A DNA stretch of 64,000 bases, taken from NCBI GenBank assembly GCA_016719295.1, contig JADKAF010000001.1:2852001-2916000 (forward strand), written 5' to 3'. The DNA comes from Planctomycetota bacterium (GTDB taxonomy: Bacteria; Planctomycetota; UBA1135; JADKAF01). Positions 29,153 through 41,278 of this stretch are shown here, piece after piece. Position numbers and translations under genes: made by a program. The notes below the pieces were generated by a model. That model saw only the letters and a program-made list of their open reading frames with translations, had not been told where the DNA came from and made no database searches. Numbering within the stretch: the first letter of the stretch is position 1; each line of letters starts with the position of its first letter.

Positions 29153-32100
29153 ATGCGCTCCCGTTCCCCGCTTCGCACCGTCCTTTCGCGTCTCTTACCC
29201 GCCGCGGCGCTCTCTGCCCTCGTGTCGGCCCAGCAGGCGCTCCCCGAGTACCTCGGCCAGACCGGCGGGCAGGTGGGTCACAGCCTGATCTCGCTCCCCG
29301 ACCTGAACGGCGATGGCATCGGCGACTACGCGAGCGGCGCGCCGTCCTACGACCTCGGACACGTCGATGCCGGAGCCATCGAGATCTTCTCGGGCGGGAG
29401 CATGTCGTCGATCCGCGGTTTGCTCGGCTTTCGCCGCGACTTGCAGATGGGCTACGCCCTCGCGCGCGTGAACGACTTCGACAGCGACGGTGTCGACGAC
29501 CTCCTCGTCGGGGCCCTCCGCGGCGGCACGATCGCGGCGAACGACATCCACGCTCGCATCTACTCCAGCGCGACGGGTCGCGTACTCTGGGACTTTCTCG
29601 AGCCCAGCTCCGCGAACCTCGCGCACGTCGCCGTCTGCGGCCTGAATCAGACGATCGCGGTCGTGGGCACGCGCCCCTCGCGCGGCGCGCCGCTGGTCAC
29701 CATCTGGGCTCCGGGCGCATCCTCGAGCGCCAACGTGATCCTCCCGGCGCCGAGCTCGCTCCACAGCGACTTCGGCTTCTCGCTCGCGGGGCCGCTCCGC
29801 GATGCGAACGGTCAGCTCGGGCGCTTCGTCACCTCGTCGCCCAACTATCCGCACAACAACAGCGATCCACGACCCTTCCGCGGTTGGGTCGGAGCCTACG
29901 ACGATCACGGCACGTTGCTCTGGAGCGCCGAAGGCGATGCCTCGCGCGACTACTTCGGCTCGGCGCTCGCCGTGATCGACGACCTGAGCGGCGACGGGAT
30001 CAGCGAGATCTTGGTCGGCGCGCCCGCGCGCGAGATCTCCTTCACCGCGCGGCCCGGCTTCGTGCGCATCCTGAACGGCGCGACCGGTGCCACGATCCGC
30101 ACGTGGACGGGCATTGCGGCAGACGATCGCTTCGGCACTTCCGTCTGCGCACTCGGCGACATCGATGGCGACGGCGCGAACGACTTCGCCGCCGCGGCGA
30201 TCGGCGGCGGAGCGAACGGCGTCGGCTACACCCGGATCTACACCGCGAACGGGACGGTGCTGCACCGCACGCTCGACGGCGCGGGCGCAGGCTTCGGGTC
30301 CGCGCTGGCAGGTGCGGGGCGCCTCGCCGAGGGCCAGAGCGATCTCCTCGTCGGTCACGCGAGTGCGAGCAAGGTCTCCGGGACGAGCTTCAGCCGCTAC
30401 CCTGGCTCCGAGCCGCAGGCGGCGCTGTTGCTCGAGTTCGGCGCAGCTCGTCCGCTCTCGCGCGACGGCGTGCAAGCGGTCTGGGGCGGCGAGCCCGCTA
30501 CGCTCTCGCTGCGCTCGCCGAACGGCGCGCGGAACGGCGTGCCCTTCGCGGTGATGCTGCAGGTCTTCCTCACGGGCTACCGCGCCGGCGGAACTCCGGG
30601 CTTCCCCGAGCTGCAGATCGACTTCACGCAGCCGAACACCTATGCCACCCTCGCCTCGGGACTCCTGCCCGCGGGCGGCTGGAGCATGCCCCTCAACGTG
30701 CCGCACGGCGTCGGGGGCTTGAGCGGCCTCTTCCAAGGCATCGCCCTCGACGCGAGCGCGCCGCACGGGTGGATCACGACGCAGGGCATCGAAGTCGCTC
30801 ACCAAGTCGTGCCGGTGATCTACGTCACGCCGACGGGTTCCGACACGAACTCGGGCCTCTCGCCGACGCAGCCGAAGGCGACGCTGAGTGCGGCGATCGC
30901 CTTGGCGAAGAGCATGGTCGCGCCGGGGAGCTATGCGCCCTATCCCACGATCAAGCTCGCTCTCGGCACCTTCACCGATACGCCGCTCCTCGATGCGCCG
31001 ATCTCGATCCTGGGCGGCTGCAATCCTTCGAACAGCTGGCAGCGCGCGCGGAACGGCACTTCGCTGCTCAGCACCTCGAACCTGGGCTTCCGCATCGAGG
31101 ACATCACGAGCACAGTGCTCATCGCCGGCCTCGACATCCGCGCCGCGAACAGCACCGCTCCTTCCGACACCGGCCCGAGCATGTCCTCGATCGCGCTCAA
31201 CGTGAAGAACTCGAGCAGCGCGCTGCGCTTCGAGGACTGCAGCTTCCGCGCGTCTCGCGGCGCGAACGGACCCGCGGGCAATCACGCTCCGAACACCGCC
31301 CGACCGGGGAGCGCCGGAAGCACCGGGCGGAACGGCTACGTCACCACCTCCACCAATGACAGCCCGAACGGCGGCAGCGGTGGCGCGGGTGGCGCGACTT
31401 GGAACAGCGGCGGACGCGGCGGTGCCGGCGGGCACATCTCCTGCACCAACTGGATCGGCTCCACCTGCTTCTCGGGCCGCGCCAACGACGGCGGCTCGAG
31501 CAGCTCCGGCACCTCCTGCGGCAACGCGGTGAACGGCGGCGCGCGCACGGTCTGCGGCTCCGGTGTGCGCGGCAGCAACGGCAGCGACGGCGCAGACGGC
31601 AGCCCCGGCGCGAACGGCACGCCGAGCACGAACACCGTGGGCTACCTCTATCAAGCCGAGCTCTGGACCGTCGTCGCTGGCATCGGTCTCGAAGGCAACG
31701 ACGGCTGCGGCGCGCGAGCGGCGGCGGCGGTGGCGGCGCGGGCGAATGCGCGCAGATCTTTGCGGCGGGCGCCTCGGGTGGCGGTGGCGGCGGCGGAGGC
31801 GACGGCGGCCTCTCAGGGATCGGCGGTCGCTCGGGCGGCGCATCGATCGCGGCGTTCCTCTACGAGTCCTCACCGACCTTCGAGCGCTGCGCCTTCACCA
31901 GCGGCCAAGCGGGGAACGGCGGCAACGGCGGGAACGGCGCCGACGGCGCGAACGGCGGCGCAGGCGGCTCCGGCGGCAACGGCGCGAACGCGACCGTCGG
32001 CGGCATCGGCATCGGCTCCGGTGACGGCGGCGACGGCGGTCGCGGCGGAGATGGTGGCGGCGGCGGTGGTGGCGCGGGCGGCAACGGCGGCGCGAGCTTC

Positions 32101-32274
32101 TGCGTCTTCCTAGCCGGAACGAGCAGCAATCCTCCGGCGCTGGAGTCCGCGAGCGCGCAGAACCAGTTCACGCAGGGCCTATCCGGCACCGGCGGTACGG
32201 GCGGCGCGCAAGGCGGAACGACCGCGCGCGCGACGAGCGGATTCGCGGGGGCGTCGGGTCGCGTGGGGAGCTGA
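29153..32274 (+). CDS. Secreted FG-GAP / beta-helix / glycine-rich protein, frame broken near 31715
   Basis: About 1040 residues once one missing base is restored. A signal peptide ends near LVSAQQ. Residues 30-440 hold FG-GAP integrin-alpha-like repeats, for example SLPDLNGDGIGDYASGAPSY and DDLSGDGISEILVGAPA, whose D-x-N/S-x-D-G-x-x-D loops bind calcium. Residues about 441-559 resemble the module seen at the end of other exoproteins here. VIYVTPTGSDTNSGLSPTQP opens a DUF1565-type beta-helix. The last 330 residues are rich in Gly, Asn and Ala (GGNGGNGADGANGG and similar). The frame slips back by one base near 31710-31722, inside a GCG-repeat tract, and continues to 32274. A surface or matrix protein is the best guess. 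Confidence 0.75.
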
Positions 32275-32347
32275 GCACAGCGCCTCACTCGCTGCGCGCA
32301 ACCGCGACGGATAGCTTGGGCAGAACTCCTGCCCAAGCTCCCTCTCC

Positions 32348-32910
32348 ATGAGCGACGCGCTGCCCGAAGCGCTCACCCTCTGGCTCGCGCGCGCCTCCAG
32401 CGGGGATCGCGAGGCCTGGTCTCAAGTGCTGCACCAGCTCTACGGCGAGCTGCGCGCGTTGGCGGGCCGCTATGTCGGCGCGCGCGGTGGAGCGCTCGAG
32501 GTGCCACCGACGGCTCTGGTCAGCGAGGCCTGGGCCAAGGTCGCGTCGCGCGAGCAGCTCGGCTGGAGCGATCGCGAGCACTTCCTCGCCGTGATGGCGA
32601 GCGCGATGCGCGGCTTGCTCGTCGATCACGCGCGGCGCGCCGCGGCCGAGAAGCGCGGCGGAGAATGGCAGCGCGTGACGCTCGGCGGCCTCGAGGTCGC
32701 GGATCCTTCGCGCGCGCTCGACCTGCTCGACCTGGATGCGGCGCTCCTGGCCTTGCGCGCGGAGCACCCGCGCGCGGCCACGGTGATCGAGCTGCGTTTC
32801 TTCGCCGGTGCCACCGTCGAGGAGATCGCGCGCACGCAAGGACTCAGCGTCACCACGATCGAGAGCGAGAGCCGTCTCGCGCGCGCTTGGCTCCAACGCA
32901 AGCTCAGCCG

Positions 32911-32914
<4 letters not shown>
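32348..32914 (+). CDS. ECF sigma factor (sigma-70 region 2/4, kinase-linked type)
   Basis: 188 residues. Region 2 spans WLARASSGDREAWSQVLHQL to FLAVMASAMRGLLVDHARR; region 4 (ATVIELRFFAGATVEEIART, then GLSVTTIESESRLARAWLQR) is a helix-turn-helix. The pattern VPPTALVSEAWAKV and the RGLLVDHARRAAAEKRGG stretch are hallmarks of the TIGR02999/Sig-70_X6 group found beside Ser/Thr kinases in planctomycetes and relatives. Its TGA overlaps the kinase ATG, so the kinase probably controls it, as established for some kinase-linked ECF groups; no anti-sigma factor gene is adjacent. Confidence 0.92.
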
Positions 32915-35493
<2,579 letters not shown>

Positions 35494-35514
35494 GCGCGGA
35501 GGTCGCGCTCGCGC

Positions 35515-36546
35515 TCAGTTCCGATACACCGAGTGACACTCCGTGCAGAGCCCCTTCACCGCCTTGAAGGCCTGCTTGGCTTCTTCTCCAGCCGCTGCCT
35601 CTCCCGCGCGCAGGCGCTTCAACGCCTCGACCAGCTTCTTGCTCTCCGCGCTCGAGCGCGCGAACCACTGCTTCTGATCGGCCGGCCCCTGCTGCGTCTC
35701 GTCCAGGGCGAACGCGGCCGCGAACGCCTGCTCCAGCTTCTCGGCCTCGTTCAGCGCATCGAGGTCGGGATGCGCGGCGTCGGCCGCCCACTCGCGCTTC
35801 ATCGCGTCTGCGACGTTGTCGTGTGCGCGGGCGAGGACCGACATCGCGCCGACCATGCCCTTCGGTTGATGCACCGATGCGAAGTCGTAGCGCAGCGCGG
35901 CGGTCTCCTCTTCCGTCGGGATGATGCCCTTGGCGATCACCTGGTAGAGGCCTTCGTAGGTCCCCGCCGTGCCGCAGTATTGGCGCATCTCCGCGATGGC
36001 GACATCGCGCGGCGCGCCGTCGAGGGCGACGCGGCCGAGCGCTGCGGCCGCGGGACCGCGGTGCTTGCCGTGGAAGCAGTGCACGTAGAACGGCGGCTCG
36101 AGCTCGCGGAAGGTCTTCGCGAGCTTCGCGACCTCGTCGTTCGTGATGCCCTTGTACTGGATGGGCACGTGCACATAGCGCAGCCCGAGCTTCTCGGCTG
36201 CAGCGGCGTCGGGTGCGCTACCGTCGACCGAGATCACGGTGCGGATGCCCATCTCGGCCATGGACTCCAAGCCCTCGTGGCCGTGGGGCTCGGAGCCGGA
36301 GACGATGTCCGGGCTCAGGCGGTAGATGTTGTGGAGCCCCGGCAGCTCCCCGGGCGCCTGCTTCGGCAGCTCGACCTTCGCCGCGGCCTCGTAGGCCTTG
36401 CCTTCGAGCGCGATCGGGGGCGCGATGGGCCTCGAGGTCTTCCGTGCCGCCTGCGGCGCCGCGGGCCCAGGCGAATCAGCCATACGACAGCCCAGGGCAG
36501 CGACGAGAGGCAGGGCGGCGAGGCAGGCGGCGACCGAGAGCTTCAT
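35515..36546 (-). CDS. Lipoprotein fusing a tyrosine/dual-specificity phosphatase to cytochrome c'
   Basis: 343 residues. The signal peptide ends ALGC, so Cys20 is probably lipidated. Residues 70-205 are a compact DSP-like phosphatase: YRLSPDIVSGSEP, a MGIRTVISVDG strand, and the P-loop VHCFHGKHRGP with Cys157 and Arg163 (CX5R). Residues 225-343 are four helices ending AVKGLCTECHSVYR, a C-terminal CxxCH (Cys334, Cys337, His338), which is where cytochrome c' binds haem. Both active sites look complete. The phosphatase would work outside the cytoplasm with haem on the same chain. A structural rather than catalytic phosphatase fold is possible. Confidence 0.85.
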   Translation of the reverse strand: MKLSVAACLAALPLVAALGCRMADSPGPAAPQAARKTSRPIAPPIALEGKAYEAAAKVELPKQAPGELPGLHNIYRLSPDIVSGSEPHGHEGLESMAEMGIRTVISVDGSAPDAAAAEKLGLRYVHVPIQYKGITNDEVAKLAKTFRELEPPFYVHCFHGKHRGPAAAALGRVALDGAPRDVAIAEMRQYCGTAGTYEGLYQVIAKGIIPTEEETAALRYDFASVHQPKGMVGAMSVLARAHDNVADAMKREWAADAAHPDLDALNEAEKLEQAFAAAFALDETQQGPADQKQWFARSSAESKKLVEALKRLRAGEAAAGEEAKQAFKAVKGLCTECHSVYRN

Positions 36547-36664
36547 GAGTCGGGCTGGAAGGAGAAGCGGAGCCGGGACGCGTAGCCGCGGGGTGCGCGG
36601 ACCGGGGAGGCGCTGGCAGAAAGCGTGCCGAGCACGGCGGAGGCCAGCCCTAGGTGCTCAGGCA

Positions 36665-36698
36665 AACCCTGAATGAATAAGGACTTACGAACCCTGAA
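36665..36698. repeat. Direct repeat AACCCTGAA, 25-bp spacing
   Basis: Two copies of AACCCTGAA (36665-36673 and 36690-36698) flank an AT-rich patch in the 246-bp gap upstream of the phosphatase-cytochrome gene, about 120-150 bp before its start. A stem AGCAC/GTGCT lies just beside it. It could be a regulator site for that gene; it is unproven. Confidence 0.35.
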
Positions 36699-36792
36699 GC
36701 GCCCGTCAGGAACTTCTCGCGCCGGCGGAGCTCGGGGGAAGCCCGTTACCGAAGCGGAACGCGCGATCCGCCCCGGGAGCAGACCGGCCTGC

Positions 36793-37788
36793 TCAGAGCT
36801 CCACGAAGCACTCCATCCCTGGCAACCAGCAGCTCTGCCCCCGCGGCGACCACATCCCTCGAGCAGCATCGCGCCCGAGCTCGATCTCGCCCAGGGGCAA
36901 CAGGTCCTGGCCGTAGGTCAGGTTGCGGTAGAAGACGAAGAGCCGCAGCTCCCCGGGCTTCCGCGAGAAGGGCACGCGGTGGAGGTAGCCGTATTCCCCC
37001 GGCGAGACCATCGAGAGCCACTGCTTGGGTCGGAAGCGCAGGACCTCCACCAGGCGCAACGGCTCCTCCTCGACCTGGTAGTACCTGCGGATCGAGTCGT
37101 TCTCGACCGTCCCGTTGTGTCGGAAGTCGGGGAAGCCGATCTCGAGGTGTCCATCGGCATCGAGGTCGCACTCGAACAGCCCGTTCTCGACCAGAGCACC
37201 CAGGTTCTCGTTGAAGTGCGGCACCTGGAGCACGGGCGGGGCGACGCGGCCGCGCCCCGCGTCGTACACCGTCCAGACGAGATCCTCGGGACCCGTGGGT
37301 ATGCCCGGGATCTCCACGACGAAGATCTCGAGCCCGCTCCACGAGGCGCCGCGCCACGCGCGCTCCTGCCGTTTCTTCGGCGGCGTCTCCTCACGTCGCC
37401 ACGAGACCGCGAGGCGCCGGTCGATGGCGTCGATCAGAGCCGCGCGCACCGGCTCCGGCCAAGCCGTGCTCCAGTGCAGGTCCTCGCCGGCCTTGCCCTC
37501 GATGCCGGTGGAGAGAACCATCGGAATCGCTCGCTCCGCGAGCAGCTCGCGCGCCGGCGGTGTGCGCTCGGCGCGCAGCGTGCGCCAGGCGCTCGCGGAC
37601 GGAACGTCGAAGAAGAAATCGGGCACCCTCGCGAGCAGCCCATCCGGCTCCGGCGCTACCGGGTCCTGCGCCGCGAGCGCACGAGCGGCTTCGATCCTTC
37701 CCTCCGGACGCGCGACGAGCCGCAGCAGCGGCACCGAGACCGCGCCGAGCGCGAGACAAGTCACCAACGCGAACCGTGCGCAGAGCAT
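36793..37788 (-). CDS. Conserved-looking exported protein of unknown function
   Basis: 331 residues from an ATG at 37788 that starts a signal anchor (MLCARFALVTCLALGAVSVP). The mature protein has mixed alpha/beta character, with LFECDLDADGHLEIGFPDFR resembling a calcium-binding D-x-D-x-D-G loop of the FG-GAP/dockerin kind, then a C-terminal region with WSPRGQSCWLPGMECFVEL carrying two Cys. No family is recognised. It faces away from the GAF-PP2C gene across 144 bp and is followed on its strand by the phosphatase-cytochrome gene after an independent leader. Confidence 0.65.
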   Translation of the reverse strand: MLCARFALVTCLALGAVSVPLLRLVARPEGRIEAARALAAQDPVAPEPDGLLARVPDFFFDVPSASAWRTLRAERTPPARELLAERAIPMVLSTGIEGKAGEDLHWSTAWPEPVRAALIDAIDRRLAVSWRREETPPKKRQERAWRGASWSGLEIFVVEIPGIPTGPEDLVWTVYDAGRGRVAPPVLQVPHFNENLGALVENGLFECDLDADGHLEIGFPDFRHNGTVENDSIRRYYQVEEEPLRLVEVLRFRPKQWLSMVSPGEYGYLHRVPFSRKPGELRLFVFYRNLTYGQDLLPLGEIELGRDAARGMWSPRGQSCWLPGMECFVEL

Positions 37789-37932
37789 GATCGAGAGCGC
37801 CTCCTCATCCGCCGTCCACGATCGAGAAGATGCTGGCGGAGCCTCGGCGCGGAGACAAGCGCTCTCGCCGGCTCGCTTGCCCCGCTCGGAGGCTCCACGT
37901 AGCGTTCGAGTCGCTCCTGCTGCTCCGACCCG

Positions 37933-39252
37933 ATGACGACGAACCCGCACGACTCAGATCTGCGCGACGAGCGCCTCGAGCGCTTGCTTGCGGTCGCCCG
38001 CCGCCTCTCGGCCTCGGCCGATCTGGAGGCGGTGCTACTGGTCGTGATCGACGCGCTGCGCGATCTGCTGCACAGCGAGCGCGCCACGGTCTTCGAGCTC
38101 GACGCCGCGACGCAGGAGCTCGTCGCTCACACCGCGCACGGCCTCGCGCGCGGCGAGCTGCGCGTGCGGCTCTCGCAGGGCCTCGTCGGCGCCTGCGCGC
38201 GCTCCCGGGCGATCGTGAGCGTGAACGAGGTCGCGCGCGACGGGCGCTTCCTTGCCGCGACGGATGCCGCGACCGGCTTCGTCACGAGGAGCGCGATGGC
38301 GATCCCGCTCCTCGACGAAGCCGGCGAGCTGATCGGCGTCGCGCAGGTGCTGAACCGCCGCGAGGGCCTCTACGATGCGCGCGACGAGGCTCTTGCCGCC
38401 GGGCTCGCCGCGCATGCCGCGATCGCGCTGAAGCGCGCGCACCTGATCGCCGATCGCGTCGCGCGCGCGGCGCTCGAGCGAGAGCTCGAGACGGCGCGCG
38501 CGATCCAGCAGGCCGCGCAGCCGAGGCGCTCGCTGATCCTCGCGGACTACGCGTTCGCCGCGCGCACGATCCCGGCACTCAGCTGCGGCGGCGACGTCTG
38601 CGACTACGGCCCGCTGATCCGCGGACGCATCGCTGGAGCCGATGCGCCCGCCGAGGCGATCGACGGCGCGTTCTTCCTGGTCGCCGACGCGACGGGCCAC
38701 GGTGTCGGCCCCGCGCTGCAGGCCACGGCGACGCGCGCCATGTTGCGCACGGCGCTGCGGCTCACCGAGGATCTCGCCACCGCCGTGGAGATCGTGAATC
38801 GCCAGCTCGTCGAGGACGCGCCCAGCGGGCGCTTCGTCACGGCCTGGTTCGGCCGCCTCGATTCCACGCGCCACGAGCTGCACGGGATCTGCGCCGGCCA
38901 GGCGCCGATCCTGATCTACCGGGCGGCGCAGCACCGCTTCGAGACTCTCGGCGCCGACGCGATCCCTCTCGGCGTGCTCGACGAGGGCTTCGGGCCGCTG
39001 GTGCCCTGGACGGTTCGCCTGCACCCCGGCGACGCGGTGATCACGGCCTCGGACGGGTACTTCGAAGCCCAAGCGCGAGACGGCGAGATCTTCGGAGAGG
39101 AGCGCGTGCAGCAATGCCTGCTGGACGCGTTCGCGCGCGGGCTATCGCCCGATGCCGCAGCGGCCGCGCTCGACGACCAGACCCTCGCCTTCGCCGCTGC
39201 GGACCAGACCGAGGACGATCGCACCGTCGTCATCGTGCGGCGCGCGCCCTGA
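37933..39252 (+). CDS. GAF-domain PP2C/SpoIIE-type protein phosphatase
   Basis: 439 residues. A GAF domain (about 20-175: LEAVLLVVIDALRDLLHSER, then SRAIVSVNEVARDGRF and RSAMAIPLLDEAGELIGVAQ) is joined by a coiled coil (ALERELETARAIQQAAQPRR) to an RsbU/SpoIIE phosphatase. ALSCGGDVCDY, LVADATGHGVGPALQATATR and VITASDGYFEAQ carry the metal-binding Asp residues. Such proteins dephosphorylate anti-sigma-factor antagonists in partner-switching pathways; no antagonist or anti-sigma kinase gene is in this window. No signal or membrane segment. A 22-bp gap separates it from the propeller gene downstream. Confidence 0.9.
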   Translation: MTTNPHDSDLRDERLERLLAVARRLSASADLEAVLLVVIDALRDLLHSERATVFELDAATQELVAHTAHGLARGELRVRLSQGLVGACARSRAIVSVNEVARDGRFLAATDAATGFVTRSAMAIPLLDEAGELIGVAQVLNRREGLYDARDEALAAGLAAHAAIALKRAHLIADRVARAALERELETARAIQQAAQPRRSLILADYAFAARTIPALSCGGDVCDYGPLIRGRIAGADAPAEAIDGAFFLVADATGHGVGPALQATATRAMLRTALRLTEDLATAVEIVNRQLVEDAPSGRFVTAWFGRLDSTRHELHGICAGQAPILIYRAAQHRFETLGADAIPLGVLDEGFGPLVPWTVRLHPGDAVITASDGYFEAQARDGEIFGEERVQQCLLDAFARGLSPDAAAAALDDQTLAFAAADQTEDDRTVVIVRRAP

Positions 39253-39274
39253 TCCACCACCTGGAGCTCCCAAG

Positions 39275-40483
39275 ATGCTGCTCTCGACCACTCTGGCCTT
39301 CGCCATCTCCACCGCGGCGCTGCTGTCGGACGGCTCCGATTGGCCCTGCTGGCGCGGACCGTTGCGCGACGGCGTCTCGCGCGAGACGCGGTGGAGCGAC
39401 CGCGGCGCGGAGCAGCCGCTCTGGTCGAAGCAGGTCGGGCTCGGCTACTCGAACGTCTCCATCGCGCGAGGCCGGCTCTTCACCTTCGGCTTCGACGAGG
39501 AGCGCTCGGTGGATGTCCTCCACGCCCTCGATGCCGCAACCGGAGCCGAGCTCTGGCGCCACGAGCATCCGGCGAAGAAGTGGGACAACATGCACGCGGG
39601 CGGCACGCTGACGACGCCGATCGTCGAAGGCGAGCGCGTCTTCGCGCTGAGCCGCATGGGGCGTCTCTTCGCGCTCGACTTCGCGCAGGGCAGCGTGCTC
39701 TGGGAGCGCGACCTCTTGAAGGACCTCGAGGTCTCGACGGGCGAGTTCGGCCTGCCGAGCTCACCGCTCGTGCTGGACGAGGTCGTCCATCTGAACGTGG
39801 GCAAGCTCGTCGCGCTGCGCGCGGCGACCGGCGCGATCATCTGGGCCACCCCCGACTACGGCTACTCGTACGCGACGCCGACGCCGTTCGACTGGAAGGG
39901 GCGCGCGTGCCTCGCCGTGTTCAACGCCGCGGGTCTCGTCATCGCCGATCGCGCGAGCGGAGCCGAGCTCTCGCGCCACGAGTGGAAGAGCCAATACAAC
40001 GTGAACTGCGCGTCGCCGATCCCGATCGGCGAGCGGATGTTCATCTCGACCGGCTACAACGAGCTCGGCTGCGCGATGCTCGAGCTCGCCGAGAAGACGC
40101 CGAAGGTGCTGTGGCAGAGCAAGGAGATGCGCAGCAAGATGAACGGCTGCGTGCTGCACCAAGAGCACCTCTACGGCTTCGACGCCGGCATCCTGAAGTG
40201 CATGGACCTCGCGGGGAACACGCGCTGGAGCGAGCGCGGCCTCGGCATGGGCACGGTGATCGTCGCGGGAGACCGCTTGATCGTGCTCGCCGAGAAAGGC
40301 GAGCTCCTGATCGCCCCCGCGTCTCCCGAGAGCTTCGCGCCGACCTTCCGCACCCAGGCCCTGCCGGACGGCAAGTGCTGGACGACGCCGGTGCTCGCGC
40401 ATGGGCTGCTCTATCTGCGCAACAGCCGCGGCGAGCTCGTCTGCCGCGACCATCGCCTGCCGAGCGGTGGCGCGGGGCGATGA
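39275..40483 (+). CDS. Exported PQQ-like (BamB-type) beta-propeller protein
   Basis: 402 residues. A short hydrophobic N-terminus (MLLSTTLAFAISTAALLS) acts as a signal peptide. WPCWRGPLRDGVS is the typical opening of planctomycete PQQ-like propellers. Repeats such as VLHALDAATGAELWRHEHP, LFALDFAQGSVLWERDL and LVALRAATGAIIWATPDYG have the A-x-x-G-x-x-x-W tryptophan docking motif. Such proteins are usually binding scaffolds; no PQQ-enzyme catalytic residues are seen. Co-oriented and close to the GAF-PP2C gene, but a functional link is not shown. Confidence 0.85.
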   Translation: MLLSTTLAFAISTAALLSDGSDWPCWRGPLRDGVSRETRWSDRGAEQPLWSKQVGLGYSNVSIARGRLFTFGFDEERSVDVLHALDAATGAELWRHEHPAKKWDNMHAGGTLTTPIVEGERVFALSRMGRLFALDFAQGSVLWERDLLKDLEVSTGEFGLPSSPLVLDEVVHLNVGKLVALRAATGAIIWATPDYGYSYATPTPFDWKGRACLAVFNAAGLVIADRASGAELSRHEWKSQYNVNCASPIPIGERMFISTGYNELGCAMLELAEKTPKVLWQSKEMRSKMNGCVLHQEHLYGFDAGILKCMDLAGNTRWSERGLGMGTVIVAGDRLIVLAEKGELLIAPASPESFAPTFRTQALPDGKCWTTPVLAHGLLYLRNSRGELVCRDHRLPSGGAGR

Positions 40484-40487
40484 GCTG

Positions 40488-40506
40488 CACCAGGAGCCCA
40501 GCTCCT
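40488..40506. repeat. 8-bp hairpin just after the PQQ-like gene
   Basis: CCAGGAGC and GCTCCTGG with a 3-base loop, five bases after the stop. No T-run follows, so it is at best a weak terminator or an mRNA-end hairpin. Confidence 0.4.
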
Positions 40507-40507
40507 G

Positions 40508-40860
40508 GACTCTGACGCACGATCGAAGCCGTCGCGAGGGTCGCTCGGCTTGGAGAAGAGGTCCGGCACGCCGCAAGGGAGCCCGACGCTCCTCGCTGCG
40601 ACGGGAAGCAGCGTGCCGAGCGTCGCTCTCGCGAGCGGCGCGCTCGTCCCGTTCCCCGAAACCGCGCGGCCCTTCGTCACCGAGGCGCTCGGCGCCGCAC
40701 ACATCGCGGCGACCTGGACCTTCGATGCGTCCGGTGCCGTGGTCGATCTTCAAGCGTGGATCGTCGCCCCGAGCGCTCCGCAGGCGGTCGCGGCGACGAA
40801 CGGCGTGCGCGCCATCGCCCCTCGAGCTCAGGGTCCGCCGCGGAAGCGGCGCTGCGCAAG
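40508..40860 (+). pseudogene. Remnant resembling an exoprotein C-terminal module
   Basis: In the 440-bp gap between the propeller and YjbR genes, the forward frame beginning near 40550 reads GTPQGSPTLLAATGSSVPSV, then ATWTFDASGAVVDLQAWIVA and SAPQAVAATNGVRAIA. The last part recalls the end of the beta-rich module of other exported proteins here, where S-A-P-x-x and T/S-N-G recur. There is no proper start and no in-frame stop until far into the next gene. I read it as the decayed tail of a lost exoprotein gene, with modest confidence. Confidence 0.35.
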
Positions 40861-40923
40861 GGATGCTTGGCAGAGCCTCGCACGCACGTCACGATGCCGC
40901 CTCTCTTCGAAGGGGAACTCCGC

Positions 40924-41241
40924 ATGGACGCCGCGCGCTTCCGCACTGCCGCGCTCGCGCTCGACGAAGTCGAGGAAGGCGCGCATCAAGGTCATCCCGA
41001 CTTCCGCGTGCGCGGCAAGATCTTCGCGTCGCTCGCCGCGGACGACTCCTGGGCGATGGTGAAGCTGCCGCCGGAGGAGCAGGCCTCGCGGATCGCGGCG
41101 CAGCCCGAGGTCTTCGAGGCCTTCCGCGGAGCATGGGGACGGGCGGGCTGCACGAAAGTGCATCTCGTCGCAGCGCGCGTGCGCGAAGTCGAGCAGGCGC
41201 TGCGCTCGGCGTGGGCGAACGTGCGCGACGCGGCGCGTTGA
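40924..41241 (+). CDS. MmcQ/YjbR-family protein
   Basis: 105 residues. MDAARFRTAALALDEVEEGA, then HPDFRVRGKIFASLAAD and SWAMVKLPPEEQASRIAAQP match the double-stranded-DNA-mimic-like YjbR fold, including the conserved G-x-x-x-G/H-x-x-F-x-V and W-x-x-V-x-L positions. I chose the ATG at 40924, with AAGGGGAA just before it; an in-frame ATG at 40894 would add ten residues. The biological role of the family is unknown; it occurs beside many unrelated genes. Confidence 0.8.
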   Translation: MDAARFRTAALALDEVEEGAHQGHPDFRVRGKIFASLAADDSWAMVKLPPEEQASRIAAQPEVFEAFRGAWGRAGCTKVHLVAARVREVEQALRSAWANVRDAAR

Positions 41242-41278
41242 ACCGCATGCGTCGCGCGCCGCGCGCGCGGTGAGCGAA

